DNA of 42,048 nucleotides, taken from Streptomyces albipurpureus (GTDB lineage: Bacteria > Actinomycetota > Actinomycetes > Streptomycetales > Streptomycetaceae). The translations under genes were made by a program, and so were the position numbers. A model generated the notes under the pieces. The model was not told the DNA's origin. It was given only the letters and a program-made list of their open reading frames with translations, and did not search any database. Of the stretch, positions 41,989-42,048 are shown one piece after another. The stretch lies in NCBI RefSeq assembly GCF_023701525.1, contig NZ_JAMQAW010000006.1, positions 389,453 through 431,500 of the forward strand, read 5' to 3'. Position 1 is the stretch's first letter. Every line of letters begins with the position of its first letter.

Positions 41989-42048
41989 GCTCTTGCCATC
42001 TCTTCTTAGGCAACTGGGGGGAAGCAGAAGTCTGGGGGCGGCACGTGT
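41989..42048. other. Upstream of dasB, window edge
   Basis: Sixty bases before dasB show no complete feature. The binding-protein gene expected in this operon should lie to the right. Confidence 0.4.

Overview
The window is a high-GC actinobacterial chromosome segment, almost certainly Streptomyces. GC is near 70% with strong third-position bias. Starts are often GTG or TTG with AGGAG-type ribosome sites, and operons overlap at ATGA/GTGA. Marker genes fit this: nickel superoxide dismutase, snapalysin, a WhiB-like protein, a SigB-family sigma factor and the chitobiose (das) transporter. Gene order from the malic enzyme through sodN, a sigma/anti-sigma pair and wblE to dasD-dasC-dasB matches my memory of the SCO5233-SCO5262 region of S. 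coelicolor. That synteny is recalled, not computed. I saw no tRNA, rRNA, insertion sequence or CRISPR array.

Layout. (1) 1-5451, minus strand: a four-gene block of a trypsin-co-occurring domain protein, a trypsin-like protease with a VMAP-type C-terminus, a MoxR-like AAA ATPase and a SAV_2336/vWA protein that runs off the left edge. This is the composition of the predicted NTP-dependent vWA-MoxR-trypsin conflict systems of multicellular bacteria. Its first two genes each carry an in-frame TTA codon, so the block is probably gated by the developmental tRNA bldA. (2) 5572-8678: a small DUF6104-type protein, a membrane-anchored unknown, and a DUF4097-PadR pair with a candidate operator. (3) 9056-11647: an oxidoreductase whose stop codon lies in a 10x7 bp tandem repeat, and an NAD(P)-dependent malic enzyme. 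(4) 12179-15072: a polar amino-acid (glutamate-type) ABC importer with a large intercistronic stem-loop. (5) 15248-17678: a methyltransferase, a CGNR regulator, and the divergent sodX/sodN nickel-SOD pair. (6) 18191-23702: a PH-domain membrane protein, a multiply frameshifted methyltransferase pseudogene, a NUDIX hydrolase, a LysR/snapalysin pair, and several small proteins. (7) 23853-27549: a family 2B encapsulin shell gene, a polyprenyl-synthase cargo candidate separated from it by a terminator and a 15-bp tandem array, and a divergent amidase behind a perfect 20-bp palindrome. (8) 27796-32461: a PLP desulfhydrase, a Na+/H+ antiporter, a UBP zinc finger, and an anti-sigma/sigma operon (sigH-like) with a SigB-type promoter. 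(9) 32897-36657: a membrane protein, a diacylglycerol-kinase-family lipid kinase, wblE and a PdtaS-like histidine kinase. (10) 37052-41988: a SIS-domain sugar-phosphate protein and dasD, dasC, dasB for chitobiose/GlcNAc uptake and hydrolysis. A DasR-like site lies upstream of the histidine kinase.

The regions most worth attention are the TTA-containing conflict operon and the encapsulin/cargo locus. Stress and redox genes (sigH, sodN, wblE) and developmental or nutrient genes (das) make up much of the remainder. Coordinates were read by eye and starts were chosen from ribosome-site spacing. No database search was run.
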